Source: Clostridia bacterium
GTDB lineage: Bacteria; Bacillota; Clostridia; Lachnospirales; Anaerotignaceae
Reading direction: 5' to 3'
Assembly: GCA_022651385.1 (NCBI GenBank)
Contig: JALCQR010000003.1
Span: 209,524-273,523 of the forward strand
DNA: 64,000 nucleotides
Shown here: positions 9,239 through 20,687 of the stretch, piece by piece
How the letters are laid out: each line of letters begins with the position of its first letter
How positions within the stretch are numbered: position 1 is the first letter of the stretch
Position numbers and translations under genes: made by a program
The notes under the pieces: generated by a model
Database searches by the model: none
What the model saw: only the letters and a program-made list of their open reading frames with translations
What the model was told of the DNA's origin: nothing

Positions 9239-9488
9239 CAGACTGTCGAAAAAGTTATTGTTAAAAGTAATTTTGCACAAAAATAATTATTTGGGCGAAG
9301 CCCGTTAAAGTTTAGTTCAAGCCTTTTTAAAGGCTTGCAGAGTTTGAGACAGAGTCTCAAGGTCTTATTTTACTTATAAGCGCTTTTTTAAAGGGTCAGG
9401 AGGAGCTTTTTGCAAGTGAAAAAGCTCTCCTAAATTTATTCTTTTGTGCAATTTTAATTTTAATATAGGTTTTTCTATCTACACGCTG
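9239..9488 (+). mobile_element. R1: ~250-bp modular palindromic element inserted in a terminator
   Basis: A non-coding element that begins CAGACTGTCGAAAAAG and ends ...CTACACGCTG. Internal hairpins include GCCTTTTTAAAGGC, GAGACAGAGTCTC and GGAGAGC...GCTCTCC types. It is nearly identical to the reverse complement of 43462-43705. It is flanked by an exact 24-bp direct repeat that is itself the local bidirectional terminator, with five extra A residues before the right copy. The ends are related inverted repeats (CAG..TGT.GAAAAA). The size, absence of coding capacity and flanking duplication suggest a MITE-like non-autonomous element. Confidence 0.65.
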
Positions 9489-9493
9489 AAAAA

Positions 9494-9517
9494 AAGCCCT
9501 TATTTCAGGGCTTCTTC
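9494..9517 (-). terminator. spoVG terminator; right copy of the duplicated hairpin
   Basis: The same 24 bases as 9215-9238. Read on the minus strand, the stem AAGCCCTGAAATAAGGGCTT lies just after spoVG and is followed by TTTTTTT from the preceding A run. Confidence 0.75.
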
Positions 9518-9525
9518 TTTTAATT

Positions 9526-9813
9526 TTACTCTTTACTTTTTTCTTCTCTTTCAAGTTCTGCAAGAGCCTTTTTATAAGCATCTATAACTGCCGTCTGTAT
9601 CATTTCTCTTGCCTGAGAATTTATTGGATGAGCAATATCTTTAAATTCCCCCTCAGCAGTTTTCCTGCTCGGCATGGCAATAAAAAGCGAGTCCTCCCTC
9701 TCTATTACCTTAATGTCGTGAACAACAAACTCGTTGTCAAACGTAACCGAAACAACTGCTTTCATCTTTCCCTCTTTGTTGATTTTTCTTACTCTTGTGT
9801 CCGTTATCTGCAT
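9526..9813 (-). CDS. spoVG: Septation/sporulation regulator SpoVG
   Basis: 95 residues, matching the SpoVG family throughout: [58 protein letters not shown], and a charged C-terminal helix. SpoVG is a small nucleic-acid-binding protein that affects asymmetric septation and sporulation in Firmicutes. GAGGGTG precedes the ATG. It lies 24 bases downstream of glgD, so it may share the glgCD transcript, and its stop is followed by the terminator at 9494-9517. Confidence 0.95.
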   Translation of the reverse strand: MQITDTRVRKINKEGKMKAVVSVTFDNEFVVHDIKVIEREDSLFIAMPSRKTAEGEFKDIAHPINSQAREMIQTAVIDAYKKALAELEREEKSKE

Positions 9814-9837
9814 ATATACACCCTCTGTCCCTTTATG

Positions 9838-10953
9838 TCAAATAGAAGATCCTTTTTTATATACTACAGGATTTCCTTCAGAACCGTAAACATGCTTGCC
9901 GTCGGAAACAACAACCTGTTTATCGAATATAGCATTTTCGATAGTACAGTTATTTCCGATGTAACAGCCCTCCATCAGTATAGAATTTTTTACAACCGAG
10001 TTTTCTCCTATGTACACTCTTCTGAAAAGCACTGAATGATATACACACCCGTTTATTATGCTTCCTCCTCCTATAATAGTGTCATTTACTTCAGCGCCGT
10101 CATTATATTTTACTGGAGGCTCATCTTTAGCTTTTGTAAAAATATAAGGATATTGTTTTGTAAACATGTCGCGTATATCCTTTTTAAGAAAATCCATGTT
10201 AGCGTTATAGTAATCCATTATCCCCCCGCCAACAGAACTCCAATAGCCGTTAAATCTATAGGCATATATTTTAAGCCTTCTGCGGTATCTTGTTATAATA
10301 TCCTTTGCTATATCATATCTTCCCTCAGGCACAATTTTCTCAAGAAGACTTATAAGAAGTGTTCTTGAGATAATATATATCCCGAGAGAAGCAATATCGC
10401 TTTGGGGCTCAATTGGTTTTTCCTCAAAATCTATTATTCTGTCATTTTCATCAAGCTGCATAACTCCCAGCTTTGTAAGGTCTTTGCCGACCATTTTTTT
10501 GCATACTACAGTAATATCTGCTTTTTTCTGTACATGATAATCTATAATATTTCTGTAATCCATTTTATAAATGGAATCTCCGGAAGTAATGACAACATAG
10601 CTTTCATTGCTCCTTTTAAGATAAGATATATTTTGATATATGCTGTCGGCCGTTCCCCGAAACCAAAATGAGTTTTCGCTGCTTATATACGGCGTAAACA
10701 CATAAAGACCGCCTTGTTTTCGTCCGAAATCCCACCATTTTGAGGATGACAGATGGTCGGTCAAAGAACGGGGATTATACTGTGTTATTACAGCAACTTT
10801 GTTTATCATGGAATTTGACATATTGCTGAGAGGAAAATCAATCGCTCTGTAGCAGCTTCCCACAGGCATTGCAGAAGCTGCACGTGTGCTTGCAAGTTTC
10901 CCAAGACGCAGTTCGCTGTTTCCGCCTGCCAATATCACACCTATAGCTTTCAT
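9838..10953 (-). CDS. glgD: Glucose-1-phosphate adenylyltransferase regulatory subunit GlgD
   Basis: A partner of GlgC in ADP-glucose synthesis for glycogen. It has the nucleotidyltransferase fold followed by a left-handed beta-helix (hexapeptide pattern EVNDTIIGGGSIINGCVYHSV...CYIGNNCTIENAIF). The N-terminal GlgC signature is degenerate (GGNSELRLGKLASTRAASAMPVG in place of GGxGxRLxxLTxxxAKPAV), which is the mark of the non-catalytic GlgD subunit. The start is MKAIGVILAGG at 10953; an ATG at 10959 touches the GGAGG and is less likely. It follows glgC directly. Confidence 0.93.
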   Translation of the reverse strand: MKAIGVILAGGNSELRLGKLASTRAASAMPVGSCYRAIDFPLSNMSNSMINKVAVITQYNPRSLTDHLSSSKWWDFGRKQGGLYVFTPYISSENSFWFRGTADSIYQNISYLKRSNESYVVITSGDSIYKMDYRNIIDYHVQKKADITVVCKKMVGKDLTKLGVMQLDENDRIIDFEEKPIEPQSDIASLGIYIISRTLLISLLEKIVPEGRYDIAKDIITRYRRRLKIYAYRFNGYWSSVGGGIMDYYNANMDFLKKDIRDMFTKQYPYIFTKAKDEPPVKYNDGAEVNDTIIGGGSIINGCVYHSVLFRRVYIGENSVVKNSILMEGCYIGNNCTIENAIFDKQVVVSDGKHVYGSEGNPVVYKKGSSI

Positions 10954-10955
10954 GT

Positions 10956-12233
10956 TCATGCCTCCTCCCTTATCAGAGATTTTCCGCTACTAAGATTTGA
11001 GTCTGGATAATCTCCGATGTTTGTTTTGCCGTAAAGCACACAATTTTTGCCTATCACAACACCGTCTGGTACTGATGTGTGCTCTCCCAAAACAGTAATT
11101 CCCGTATTGTATATTTTAGGTTTATCTTCATTTGCAATATTTTCGCCCACACCCATTTTGACATTTGAGCCTATATTTCCGTACTCATCCATAATACATC
11201 TGTCTATAACGGTTCCCTTGCCTATTGTGCATCCCGTCATAAGAATTGAATCTCTTACAACGGCACCTTTTTCTATACATACATTGGGGCTTAACACCGA
11301 GTCTATTACCTCGCCGTATATTTCGCATCCGTCCGACACAATGCTTTTTTTAACTTTTCCGCCGTTTCCTATATACTGCGGCGGCTGATTTCCTGTATTG
11401 GTATATATTTTCCAGAAATCCTCATATAAATTAAAAGACGGCAGCGTCTTTATAAGCTCCATGTTTGCCTGCCAATAGCTTTCAATAGTGCCCACGTCTT
11501 TCCAGAAATCTTTAAATCTGTAAGCGTAAAGCGTCTGCCCCTCACTGAGCATTCTCGGTATTATATGCATACCGAAATCGCTGTCGGGATGTATTTTATT
11601 ATCTTTAATAAGTACCTCTCTTAGCTTGCTCCACGTAAATATATATATACCCATCGATGCCAAGTTGCTTTTCGGATTTGCGGGTTTTTCCTCAAACTCG
11701 TATATTCTGTCGTTGTCTTTAGTATTCATTATTCCGAATCTGCTTGCTTCTTCTGCAGGTACTTCAAGAACCGCAATTGTGGCAGCACAGTTGTTTTTCT
11801 TATGAAAATCAAGCAATTTGGAATAATCCATTTTATAAACATGGTCTCCTGACAGTATAAGCACATATTCAGGGTCATTAGCGTCTATGTATTCAATGTT
11901 TTGATAAATTGCATTGGCGGTACCCATAAACCAGTTTCCGCTTTCATCCCCGCTTTTAACATGCGGAGCAAGTATTGTCACACCGCCGCTTTTGCGGTCA
12001 AGGTCCCACGGAATACCAATTCCTATATGCTGGTTAAGTCTCAAAGGCTGATATTGTGTAAGTACTCCCACATTATATACACCTGAATTTACACAATTGC
12101 TTAAAGGAAAATCTATGATACGGTACATACCTCCGAACGCCACCGCCGGTTTTGCAATCTTGCGTGTAAGAACACCGAGACGGCTTCCTTGTCCGCCAGC
12201 CAAAAGCATAGCTATCATCTCATTTTTGCTCAT
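10956..12233 (-). CDS. glgC: Glucose-1-phosphate adenylyltransferase (ADP-glucose pyrophosphorylase)
   Basis: Catalyses ATP + glucose-1-phosphate to ADP-glucose + PPi, the committed step of glycogen synthesis. Motifs: [23 protein letters not shown] (pyrophosphorylase signature), [58 protein letters not shown], and a C-terminal beta-helix. The start is placed at MSKNEMIAM (12233), preceded by GGAGATGGTGG. An in-frame ATG at 12266 would add 11 residues not typical of the family. It is the first gene of glgC-glgD, possibly continuing into spoVG. Confidence 0.94.
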   Translation of the reverse strand: MSKNEMIAMLLAGGQGSRLGVLTRKIAKPAVAFGGMYRIIDFPLSNCVNSGVYNVGVLTQYQPLRLNQHIGIGIPWDLDRKSGGVTILAPHVKSGDESGNWFMGTANAIYQNIEYIDANDPEYVLILSGDHVYKMDYSKLLDFHKKNNCAATIAVLEVPAEEASRFGIMNTKDNDRIYEFEEKPANPKSNLASMGIYIFTWSKLREVLIKDNKIHPDSDFGMHIIPRMLSEGQTLYAYRFKDFWKDVGTIESYWQANMELIKTLPSFNLYEDFWKIYTNTGNQPPQYIGNGGKVKKSIVSDGCEIYGEVIDSVLSPNVCIEKGAVVRDSILMTGCTIGKGTVIDRCIMDEYGNIGSNVKMGVGENIANEDKPKIYNTGITVLGEHTSVPDGVVIGKNCVLYGKTNIGDYPDSNLSSGKSLIREEA

Positions 12234-12550
12234 ACCACCATCTCCAAACCAATTGAATTTTTTCATTATATAAACAAACCTTATTCAACTATATGTATAA
12301 TTTATTTTAACATATTTTTGTAATACAATAAATAAATTTCTAAAAAATTTATATAATAAATACGTATAAATTTAACGTGTATTTTTTGTCTAAACTTATA
12401 TTTTTATACATTTTCACAATTACATAACCAAAATTTTACCGAATAACTTAAAAAAACCATAATTATTATATTTAGTTTTTGGGCATAATTATTTTATAAG
12501 TATATTTATGGGAAATATGCCAAAATGGTACAAATTTATTTTCAATAATG

Positions 12551-12579
12551 TGGACTTATAAACATCTAAGTAGTATACT
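12551..12579 (+). promoter_or_regulatory. Predicted murC promoter
   Basis: TGGACT and TATACT separated by 17 bases, 42 bases before the murC start. The rest of the gene-free stretch 12234-12620 is very AT-rich and should also hold the divergent glgC promoter; nothing else stands out. Confidence 0.5.
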
Positions 12580-12620
12580 TTTTGTTGGCATCAAAAATAT
12601 GGATTGGGGAGTATATATAT

Positions 12621-14000
12621 ATGAAACTTGATTTTAACAAATACAAAAATATTTATTTTATAGGCATCGGCGGGGTAAGCATGAGCGGTCTTGCTGAAAT
12701 TTTATATATAAAAGGCCTTAATGTTTCCGGTTCTGATATGAAAGAATCGGATGCCACAAAAAAACTTGTTTCAAGTGGAATAACCGTACACATTGGTCAC
12801 AGCGCCAAAAACATAACCGATGATATTAATCTTGTTGTTTATACAGCTGCTATAAAGAGCTCTAATCCCGAAATAATAGCGGCAAAGGAAAAGGGAATAC
12901 TTACAGTAGAAAGAGCAGTGCTCCTTGGAAACATAATGGATTGGTACGAAAAATCAATAGCAGTTGCGGGCACGCACGGAAAAACAACTACATCTTCAAT
13001 GATTTCCGAAATAATGATTGCCGCAAAAAAGGACCCTACTATTACAATAGGCGGCAACCTGTCCACAATAGGGGGCAACATAAAAATAGGCAAAAGCGAA
13101 TACTTTGTAGCCGAAGCATGCGAATACCACGACAGCTTTTTAAAATTTTATCCTTTTACAGCAGTAATACTTAATGTTGAGGCCGAACACCTTGATTATT
13201 TCAAAGATATAACCAATATAAGAACATCTTTTCATAAATTTGCTTTAAACGTGCCTGAATGCGGATACGTAATAATAAAAAGCACAGACCCCGGAAAAAG
13301 CACAATAACAGCAAATTTAAAATGCAATGTGATAACATTCGGAATGGATGGCTCAAATTCAATGTGGTATCCTCTAAATATAAGTATGGATGATTCCGGC
13401 CGTGTTTCATTTGACGCATGTTTCTGCGGCATGCCAAAGCTTCACGTAAACTTAAAAGTACCGGGAAAGCACAATATATTAAACGCTCTTGCAGCATGTG
13501 CAGCGGCCACAACAGTTGGCGTAAGCCCTGAAAAGATAGCCGAAGGCCTTGAAAATTATACCGGAGTAGACAGGCGTTTCCAATATAAAGGCACATTTAA
13601 CGGTATAACTGTTGTTGACGACTACGCACATCATCCTACGGAAGTAAGAGCAACTCTTGCAGCAGCCAAAAACGTTAGGCACAACACTATATGGTGCCTG
13701 TTTCAGCCGCATACCTATTCAAGAGCAAAGACACTGCTTGCTGATTTCGGCAAAGCTTTTAAAGACGCCGATAAAGTATTGCTTGCCGATATATACGCGG
13801 CAAGAGAAAAAGACACAGGTATTATAAGTTCAAAAGATGTTGCAGAGGAAATATGCAAAAACGGTACAGATGCATTATATCTCGGCGATTTTGAGAGCAT
13901 AAAGCAATATGTGCTTGATAATGCCAAACCGGGTGACCTTGTAATTACAATGGGAGCCGGAGATATTTATAAAGTCGGAGACATGCTCTTAACAAAATAA
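12621..14000 (+). CDS. murC: UDP-N-acetylmuramate--L-alanine ligase
   Basis: Adds L-alanine to UDP-MurNAc in peptidoglycan synthesis. 459 residues from the ATG at 12621, which has GGGGAG upstream; an earlier in-frame start at 12582 adds 13 unlikely residues. The three Mur-ligase domains are visible: a Rossmann-like N-terminal part (NIYFIGIGGVSMSGLAEIL), the ATPase P-loop (AVAGTHGKTTTSSMI), and later PGKHNILNALAACA and VVDDYAHHPTEVRATL. It is isolated from other division or wall genes here and ends at a strong terminator. Confidence 0.96.
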   Translation: MKLDFNKYKNIYFIGIGGVSMSGLAEILYIKGLNVSGSDMKESDATKKLVSSGITVHIGHSAKNITDDINLVVYTAAIKSSNPEIIAAKEKGILTVERAVLLGNIMDWYEKSIAVAGTHGKTTTSSMISEIMIAAKKDPTITIGGNLSTIGGNIKIGKSEYFVAEACEYHDSFLKFYPFTAVILNVEAEHLDYFKDITNIRTSFHKFALNVPECGYVIIKSTDPGKSTITANLKCNVITFGMDGSNSMWYPLNISMDDSGRVSFDACFCGMPKLHVNLKVPGKHNILNALAACAAATTVGVSPEKIAEGLENYTGVDRRFQYKGTFNGITVVDDYAHHPTEVRATLAAAKNVRHNTIWCLFQPHTYSRAKTLLADFGKAFKDADKVLLADIYAAREKDTGIISSKDVAEEICKNGTDALYLGDFESIKQYVLDNAKPGDLVITMGAGDIYKVGDMLLTK

Positions 14001-14007
14001 AATTTCG

Positions 14008-14038
14008 GCGTATATCTTAGGATATACGCTGTTTTTTT
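14008..14038 (+). terminator. murC terminator
   Basis: The 9-bp stem GCGTATATC/GATATACGC with loop TTAG, then GTTTTTTT. Confidence 0.85.
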
Positions 14039-14065
14039 GACTGTTTTTAAATAATTTGGTATACT
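14037..14065 (+). promoter_or_regulatory. Promoter of the MerR-family gene
   Basis: TTGACT, 17-base spacer, TATACT. It starts within the T tract of the murC terminator, 35 bases before the ATG. The spacer is the normal 17 and not the 19-20 typical of MerR-activated promoters. Confidence 0.65.
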
Positions 14066-14099
14066 GTTTACATCTTAGCTGCTTTGGGAGGGAACTGTT

Positions 14100-14981
14100 A
14101 TGATTGACGGCAAAAAACTTTATACAATTGGTGACATATCAAAAATATGCGGCGTCCCAATAAAAACGCTCAGATATTATGATGAAATCAGCCTTCTTGT
14201 GCCAAGCCGGCGCGATACGGAAACTAACTACCGATATTATACCGAAAGCCAAATGCTTATACTGCACAATATAAAAAAGCTTCAAAATTACGGTTTTTCC
14301 CTTGATGAAATAAGAGAACTTATATATAACGGCAGTCTGTCGTCTCTCGGTGAAAACCTTGATAAAAGGCTTAACGAAATACATAAAAAAATCGAGAGCC
14401 TTCAAAGTCTTTACGACAAAATAAAATTCGAGCTTTGCATGATTAAAACCCAGCAGGAATTTTCTCAAAACAAAGACAATCCCGACACCTGCAAAAACGA
14501 TACTCCCTTTGGCTTAAAAGTTGAAACCATACCCGAAAGAAAGCTTGTATACACAAGACGTGTTGAAAAAAACTATGAAAACTCAAGAATACTAATTTCC
14601 CGTTGGTTTGAGCTTTTTAACCTTGTGCGCAAAAACGGGCTTAATGTGATAGGTTCAATAACCGAAACCTATAACAATTCCCCTCTTGAGCAGTTTCTGA
14701 AAAAAGACTGTGACGTACAGACAGCCCTACCCATAAGCGAATTTACAGGCGATTATCCTTTTTTCAAAACAGAACCCGAATTTAAGGCAGTAACGGCAAT
14801 GCACAGCGGAAACTACGAAAACATTATAAGCACTCATGTTACAGCTTTAAAATGGCTTAACAAAAATGGATTTGAGGTCTGCGGACCTGTAATGCAGGAA
14901 TATATAATTTCCCCTGTCGATGTAAAAAACAGGGACGAGTTTCTTACAAAAATAATAATTCCGGTTAGTGAAAACAAATAA
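14100..14981 (+). CDS. MerR-family transcriptional regulator with effector-binding domain
   Basis: The N-terminal winged helix-turn-helix of the MerR type (YTIGDISKICGVPIKTLRYYDEI, NYRYYTESQMLILHNIKKLQ, FSLDEIRELI) is followed by a coiled coil (about 80-125) and a C-terminal GyrI-like/BmrR-type ligand domain (about 135-293). The ligand domain begins VETIPERKLVYTRRVEKNYENS and ends with AVTAMHSGNYENI-type strands. Such proteins sense amphipathic or cationic drugs and activate efflux genes. No efflux gene is next to it, so the target is unknown. The RBS GGGAGGG precedes the ATG. Confidence 0.85.
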   Translation: MIDGKKLYTIGDISKICGVPIKTLRYYDEISLLVPSRRDTETNYRYYTESQMLILHNIKKLQNYGFSLDEIRELIYNGSLSSLGENLDKRLNEIHKKIESLQSLYDKIKFELCMIKTQQEFSQNKDNPDTCKNDTPFGLKVETIPERKLVYTRRVEKNYENSRILISRWFELFNLVRKNGLNVIGSITETYNNSPLEQFLKKDCDVQTALPISEFTGDYPFFKTEPEFKAVTAMHSGNYENIISTHVTALKWLNKNGFEVCGPVMQEYIISPVDVKNRDEFLTKIIIPVSENK

Positions 14982-15025
14982 AAGTAATTCTAACTGTGCT
15001 GTTGCCAGAATAATTTTATTTGGTG

Positions 15026-15054
15026 TTGACAGAATGTACCAATCGGTTTATAAT
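15026..15054 (+). promoter_or_regulatory. tetR promoter with operator inside the spacer
   Basis: TTGACA (15026-15031), exactly 17 bases, TATAAT (15049-15054). The spacer contains ACCAATCGGT at 15038-15047, which recurs as ACCAACCGGT at 15678-15687 before the tautomerase gene. A repressor bound here would block RNA polymerase, so autoregulation is likely. Confidence 0.7.
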
Positions 15055-15086
15055 GTCGTTAATATTTTTTGCAGAGGATATAACAA

Positions 15087-15653
15087 ATGAAATCAGCTAA
15101 AGGTTTACAGGCAAAACAGCATTTGATTGAAACAGCTTCAAAATTATTTCTTAAAAACGGATATTCAAATACGGGAATAAATGAGATATTAAAAGAAGCT
15201 AATATGTCAAAAGGTTCATTTTATTTTTATTTTTCGAGTAAGAAAGAACTTGGATTAGAAGTAGCAAATTACTACGGAAAAAGTTTACTAAGTAATTGGT
15301 TAGAGCCTCTGTCAAATTATAAATGGGACATATTTGTAAATAAGTTAGTGCATGATATAAAAAGCTCCGTATCAGCTGGTAATTATTTTGGATGTCCTAT
15401 AGCTGTATTAGGTTTAGAAACAGCATTTACCGAAGACAAACTTTCCGAGGCATATGCGGCAGCAATAACAAAACTAATTAATATTTTTTCAAAGTCTCTG
15501 CAAGTTTCGGGGTTAGAAAAAGAAAAAGCAGATATTCTTGCCAGAAAGGCCTTTGCTATTTATGAAGGACATGTTCTCTATTATAGAATATGCAAGGATA
15601 TAAGTTCTTTTGATTGTATTAAAAATGATTTACTATTATTAGTTAATAATTAG
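15087..15653 (+). CDS. TetR/AcrR-family transcriptional regulator
   Basis: 188 residues. The N-terminal TetR helix-turn-helix covers about residues 8-55 (KQHLIETASKLFLKNGYSNTGINEILKEANMSKGSFYFYF), followed by an alpha-helical ligand/dimer domain. It probably represses itself and the tautomerase gene immediately downstream, because the same ACCAAyCGGT motif lies in both promoters. Quinone- or electrophile-type inducers are typical for regulators paired with such enzymes, but the ligand is not known here. Confidence 0.88.
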   Translation: MKSAKGLQAKQHLIETASKLFLKNGYSNTGINEILKEANMSKGSFYFYFSSKKELGLEVANYYGKSLLSNWLEPLSNYKWDIFVNKLVHDIKSSVSAGNYFGCPIAVLGLETAFTEDKLSEAYAAAITKLINIFSKSLQVSGLEKEKADILARKAFAIYEGHVLYYRICKDISSFDCIKNDLLLLVNN

Positions 15654-15677
15654 GAAATGATTTTAAGTCTTTAATAA

Positions 15678-15687
15678 ACCAACCGGT
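15678..15687. promoter_or_regulatory. Second TetR operator, upstream of the tautomerase gene
   Basis: ACCAACCGGT overlaps the region just before the probable -10 (TATTAT, 15689-15694). It differs at one position from the motif in the tetR promoter. Confidence 0.5.
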
Positions 15688-15725
15688 CTATTATACAATT
15701 CTATTTTAAAGAAAGGAATATGAAT

Positions 15726-16151
15726 ATGCCTTATGCTGAAGTATCAATAACGAAAAATTTTATTGAAGATAACAAAATGTCGGTTTTACTGAAAAGCCTT
15801 ACAAAAATACTTATTGAATCAGAAGGATTGAAAGATAACCATATCTCAAATTCACTTGCTTTGATTGATGTCAAAGAATTTGATAACTTGTATGTTGGAG
15901 GCGAAAAAAGCAAACAGGATAAAGCTGTAATAAAAATATATGGATTTTCAGACGCTTTCAATGAAGAAATTAAAAAGAAACTGTTCAACAAAATTACCAA
16001 TGCTTTTATTTCCGTAAGCGAAAAAGCCCAGTTGCAGAACGGAAAAAATATATGGTGTATTATAACTCCTTTGGGCAAATCGGATTTTGGTGTAGGCGGA
16101 ATACCAGTAACATTAGAACTTACAAAGAAAATTGTTTCTTCGCATACATAA
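15726..16151 (+). CDS. Tautomerase-superfamily protein (Pro-1 type)
   Basis: 141 residues. With the start at 15726 (AAAGG 9 bases upstream) the mature protein begins with proline after Met removal (MPYAEVSITKNF). Pro-1 is the catalytic base of the 4-oxalocrotonate tautomerase/MIF superfamily. The earlier in-frame ATG at 15720 would bury that proline and lies too close to the RBS. The length is about twice a 4-OT subunit, as in the cis-CaaD and MSAD-like groups. The C terminus has an FGVGGIPVTLE strand. Substrate unknown; it is likely co-regulated by the upstream TetR protein. Confidence 0.65.
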   Translation: MPYAEVSITKNFIEDNKMSVLLKSLTKILIESEGLKDNHISNSLALIDVKEFDNLYVGGEKSKQDKAVIKIYGFSDAFNEEIKKKLFNKITNAFISVSEKAQLQNGKNIWCIITPLGKSDFGVGGIPVTLELTKKIVSSHT

Positions 16152-16157
16152 GAACAT

Positions 16158-16184
16158 AAAAAGAACTCCTTTTAAAGAGTTCCC
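16158..16184. terminator. Bidirectional terminator between the tautomerase gene and eno
   Basis: The inverted repeat GAACTC...GAGTTC (16163-16182) is flanked by A/T runs on both sides, and a T-rich tract follows on the minus strand after eno. Confidence 0.6.
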
Positions 16185-16216
16185 TTTATGTACCTCATGG
16201 TATTTTTAAAATATAT

Positions 16217-19086
<2,870 letters not shown>

Positions 19087-19096
19087 TTGTTCACCC

Positions 19097-19837
19097 TCAA
19101 TAGTTTACTATCTTTTCAAAGTCGGCCTTGAGACTTGCACCGCCTACAAGTCCGCCGTCTATGTCAGCCATGGTAAAAAGTTCAGCTGCATTTTTGCCGT
19201 TGACACTGCCGCCGTACATTATACGCATTTTTTCAGCGGTATCTCCGAAAATTTCGCCGAGCACCGTTCTTATGGCATGGCATACCTCCTGAGCCTGATT
19301 GCTTGTAGCTGTCTTTCCTGTGCCTATTGCCCATATCGGCTCATATGCAATAATTACTTTTTCAGCATCGGAAGCGCTTAAATCACGTAGGCCTTTTTTA
19401 ACCTGTATGCGTATATGCTCTATTGTAATGCCTGCTTCCCTTTGCTCAAGGGTTTCGCCGCAGCACATTATAGGAATCATGTCATGTTCAAGTATTTTTT
19501 TAACCTTTTTGTTTACTGTTTCATCGGTTTCAGCAAAATACTGACGTCTTTCGCTGTGGCCAATTATTACATATTTCACGCCTACTTCTTTAAGCATGGA
19601 AGGCGAAATTTCGCCTGTGTATGCCCCGCTTTCCTCATAATACACGTTTTCGGCACCGAGAGATATATTGGTGCCTTTCAACACCTCGCCTACAGGTATT
19701 AAATCTATGGCCGGAACGCAAAAAACAACATCGCTTTTATCAGTGTCTACAAGGCCTTTAAGCATTCTTGTAAGCTCTACAGCTTCTTTTGGGGTTTTGT
19801 TCATCTTCCAGTTTCCGGCTATTATCTTTTTTCTCAT
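19097..19837 (-). CDS. tpiA: Triosephosphate isomerase
   Basis: Interconverts DHAP and glyceraldehyde-3-phosphate. 246 residues, complete TIM barrel: [11 protein letters not shown] (Asn/Lys active site), IGHSERR (His), [13 protein letters not shown] (Glu and loop 6), [13 protein letters not shown] and GLVGGASLK (phosphate site). RBS GGAGG. It is co-transcribed with its glycolytic neighbours. Confidence 0.98.
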   Translation of the reverse strand: MRKKIIAGNWKMNKTPKEAVELTRMLKGLVDTDKSDVVFCVPAIDLIPVGEVLKGTNISLGAENVYYEESGAYTGEISPSMLKEVGVKYVIIGHSERRQYFAETDETVNKKVKKILEHDMIPIMCCGETLEQREAGITIEHIRIQVKKGLRDLSASDAEKVIIAYEPIWAIGTGKTATSNQAQEVCHAIRTVLGEIFGDTAEKMRIMYGGSVNGKNAAELFTMADIDGGLVGGASLKADFEKIVNY

Positions 19838-19856
19838 TCTGCAATTCCTCCAAAAC

Positions 19857-20687
19857 TCAATTAAATGTTCTTGCAGCGGCTTTTTTTATTTCTTTTATAA
19901 GCTGCTGCCCGTCCTCGCCTGACGAAACCGTTATTCTCGGTACGCCGTATAACGGAGTCGTTCCGCAAACAACCTTGCTTTCGGTTGTAAGCTGCATATC
20001 AAAACCATATTTCTTAAGCTGCTTTTGCATCCAAGGTGTGGTAAATCCGTTGGGATATGTAAAAACATGTATTTTTCTCTTAACGGTAAGGTTCCAGTTA
20101 AGCTGGTCCTCCGCTTTTAAAGCCTTTTGAATAAATTCCCAGCCATGATTTACATTAAATTTTTCATGGTCAAGAGAATGGTTATAAACTTGTACAAGAC
20201 CGCTTTGTGCCATTTCATTAAGCGTGCTCCAGTCCATTTTAGGGTTTTCGCCCTCATTCGGCACATAACTGTCGTAACATCTCGAAGTAATTACAGACAC
20301 ATCGGCCTTTATACCGTATTTTTTAAGCAGCGGATATAAATATTCATAATTGCTCTCATATCCGTCATCAAAAGTCAGACAAACGTATTTTTCCTTGTTG
20401 TTCATTTTTTTATTATTCCAGTCACGGTTTACTTTCAGATTATATAAATCATAAAGCGAAATAAACTTGTATCCGGCACCTAAAAGAGTTTTTATCTGTT
20501 CTTCCAGTTGACTTTCAGAAATAACTGTACCGTCACCTGCTTTAACATTTATGCCAACAATATGGTGATACATAAGGACTGGAACATAATCATATTCAGT
20601 ATAATTGTCTGCGGCAAATCCCTGTGCCGGAAAAATTAGCACAAGGAAGAAACATAAAACAGCACGCAGAATTTTTTTTATATTCAT
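19857..20687 (-). CDS. Secreted polysaccharide deacetylase (NodB/CE4 family)
   Basis: 276 residues with a signal peptide ([21 protein letters not shown]) and a CE4 NodB domain: [30 protein letters not shown] (catalytic and metal Asp residues), SLDHEKF in place of the usual HxxxH-type motif, and [11 protein letters not shown]. It is likely to de-N-acetylate cell-wall sugar polymers. It begins one base after the pgk stop codon with no strong RBS of its own, so translation is probably coupled to pgk. A wall enzyme inside the glycolytic operon is unusual. Confidence 0.82.
   Translation of the reverse strand: MNIKKILRAVLCFFLVLIFPAQGFAADNYTEYDYVPVLMYHHIVGINVKAGDGTVISESQLEEQIKTLLGAGYKFISLYDLYNLKVNRDWNNKKMNNKEKYVCLTFDDGYESNYEYLYPLLKKYGIKADVSVITSRCYDSYVPNEGENPKMDWSTLNEMAQSGLVQVYNHSLDHEKFNVNHGWEFIQKALKAEDQLNWNLTVKRKIHVFTYPNGFTTPWMQKQLKKYGFDMQLTTESKVVCGTTPLYGVPRITVSSGEDGQQLIKEIKKAAARTFN

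Noticed and set aside
8972..9286. A 104-codon frame overlapping the small 59-aa gene.
   Set aside because: No RBS, low-complexity Met/Lys/Ile composition, and it reads through the terminator hairpin; the overlapping 59-codon frame has proper signals.
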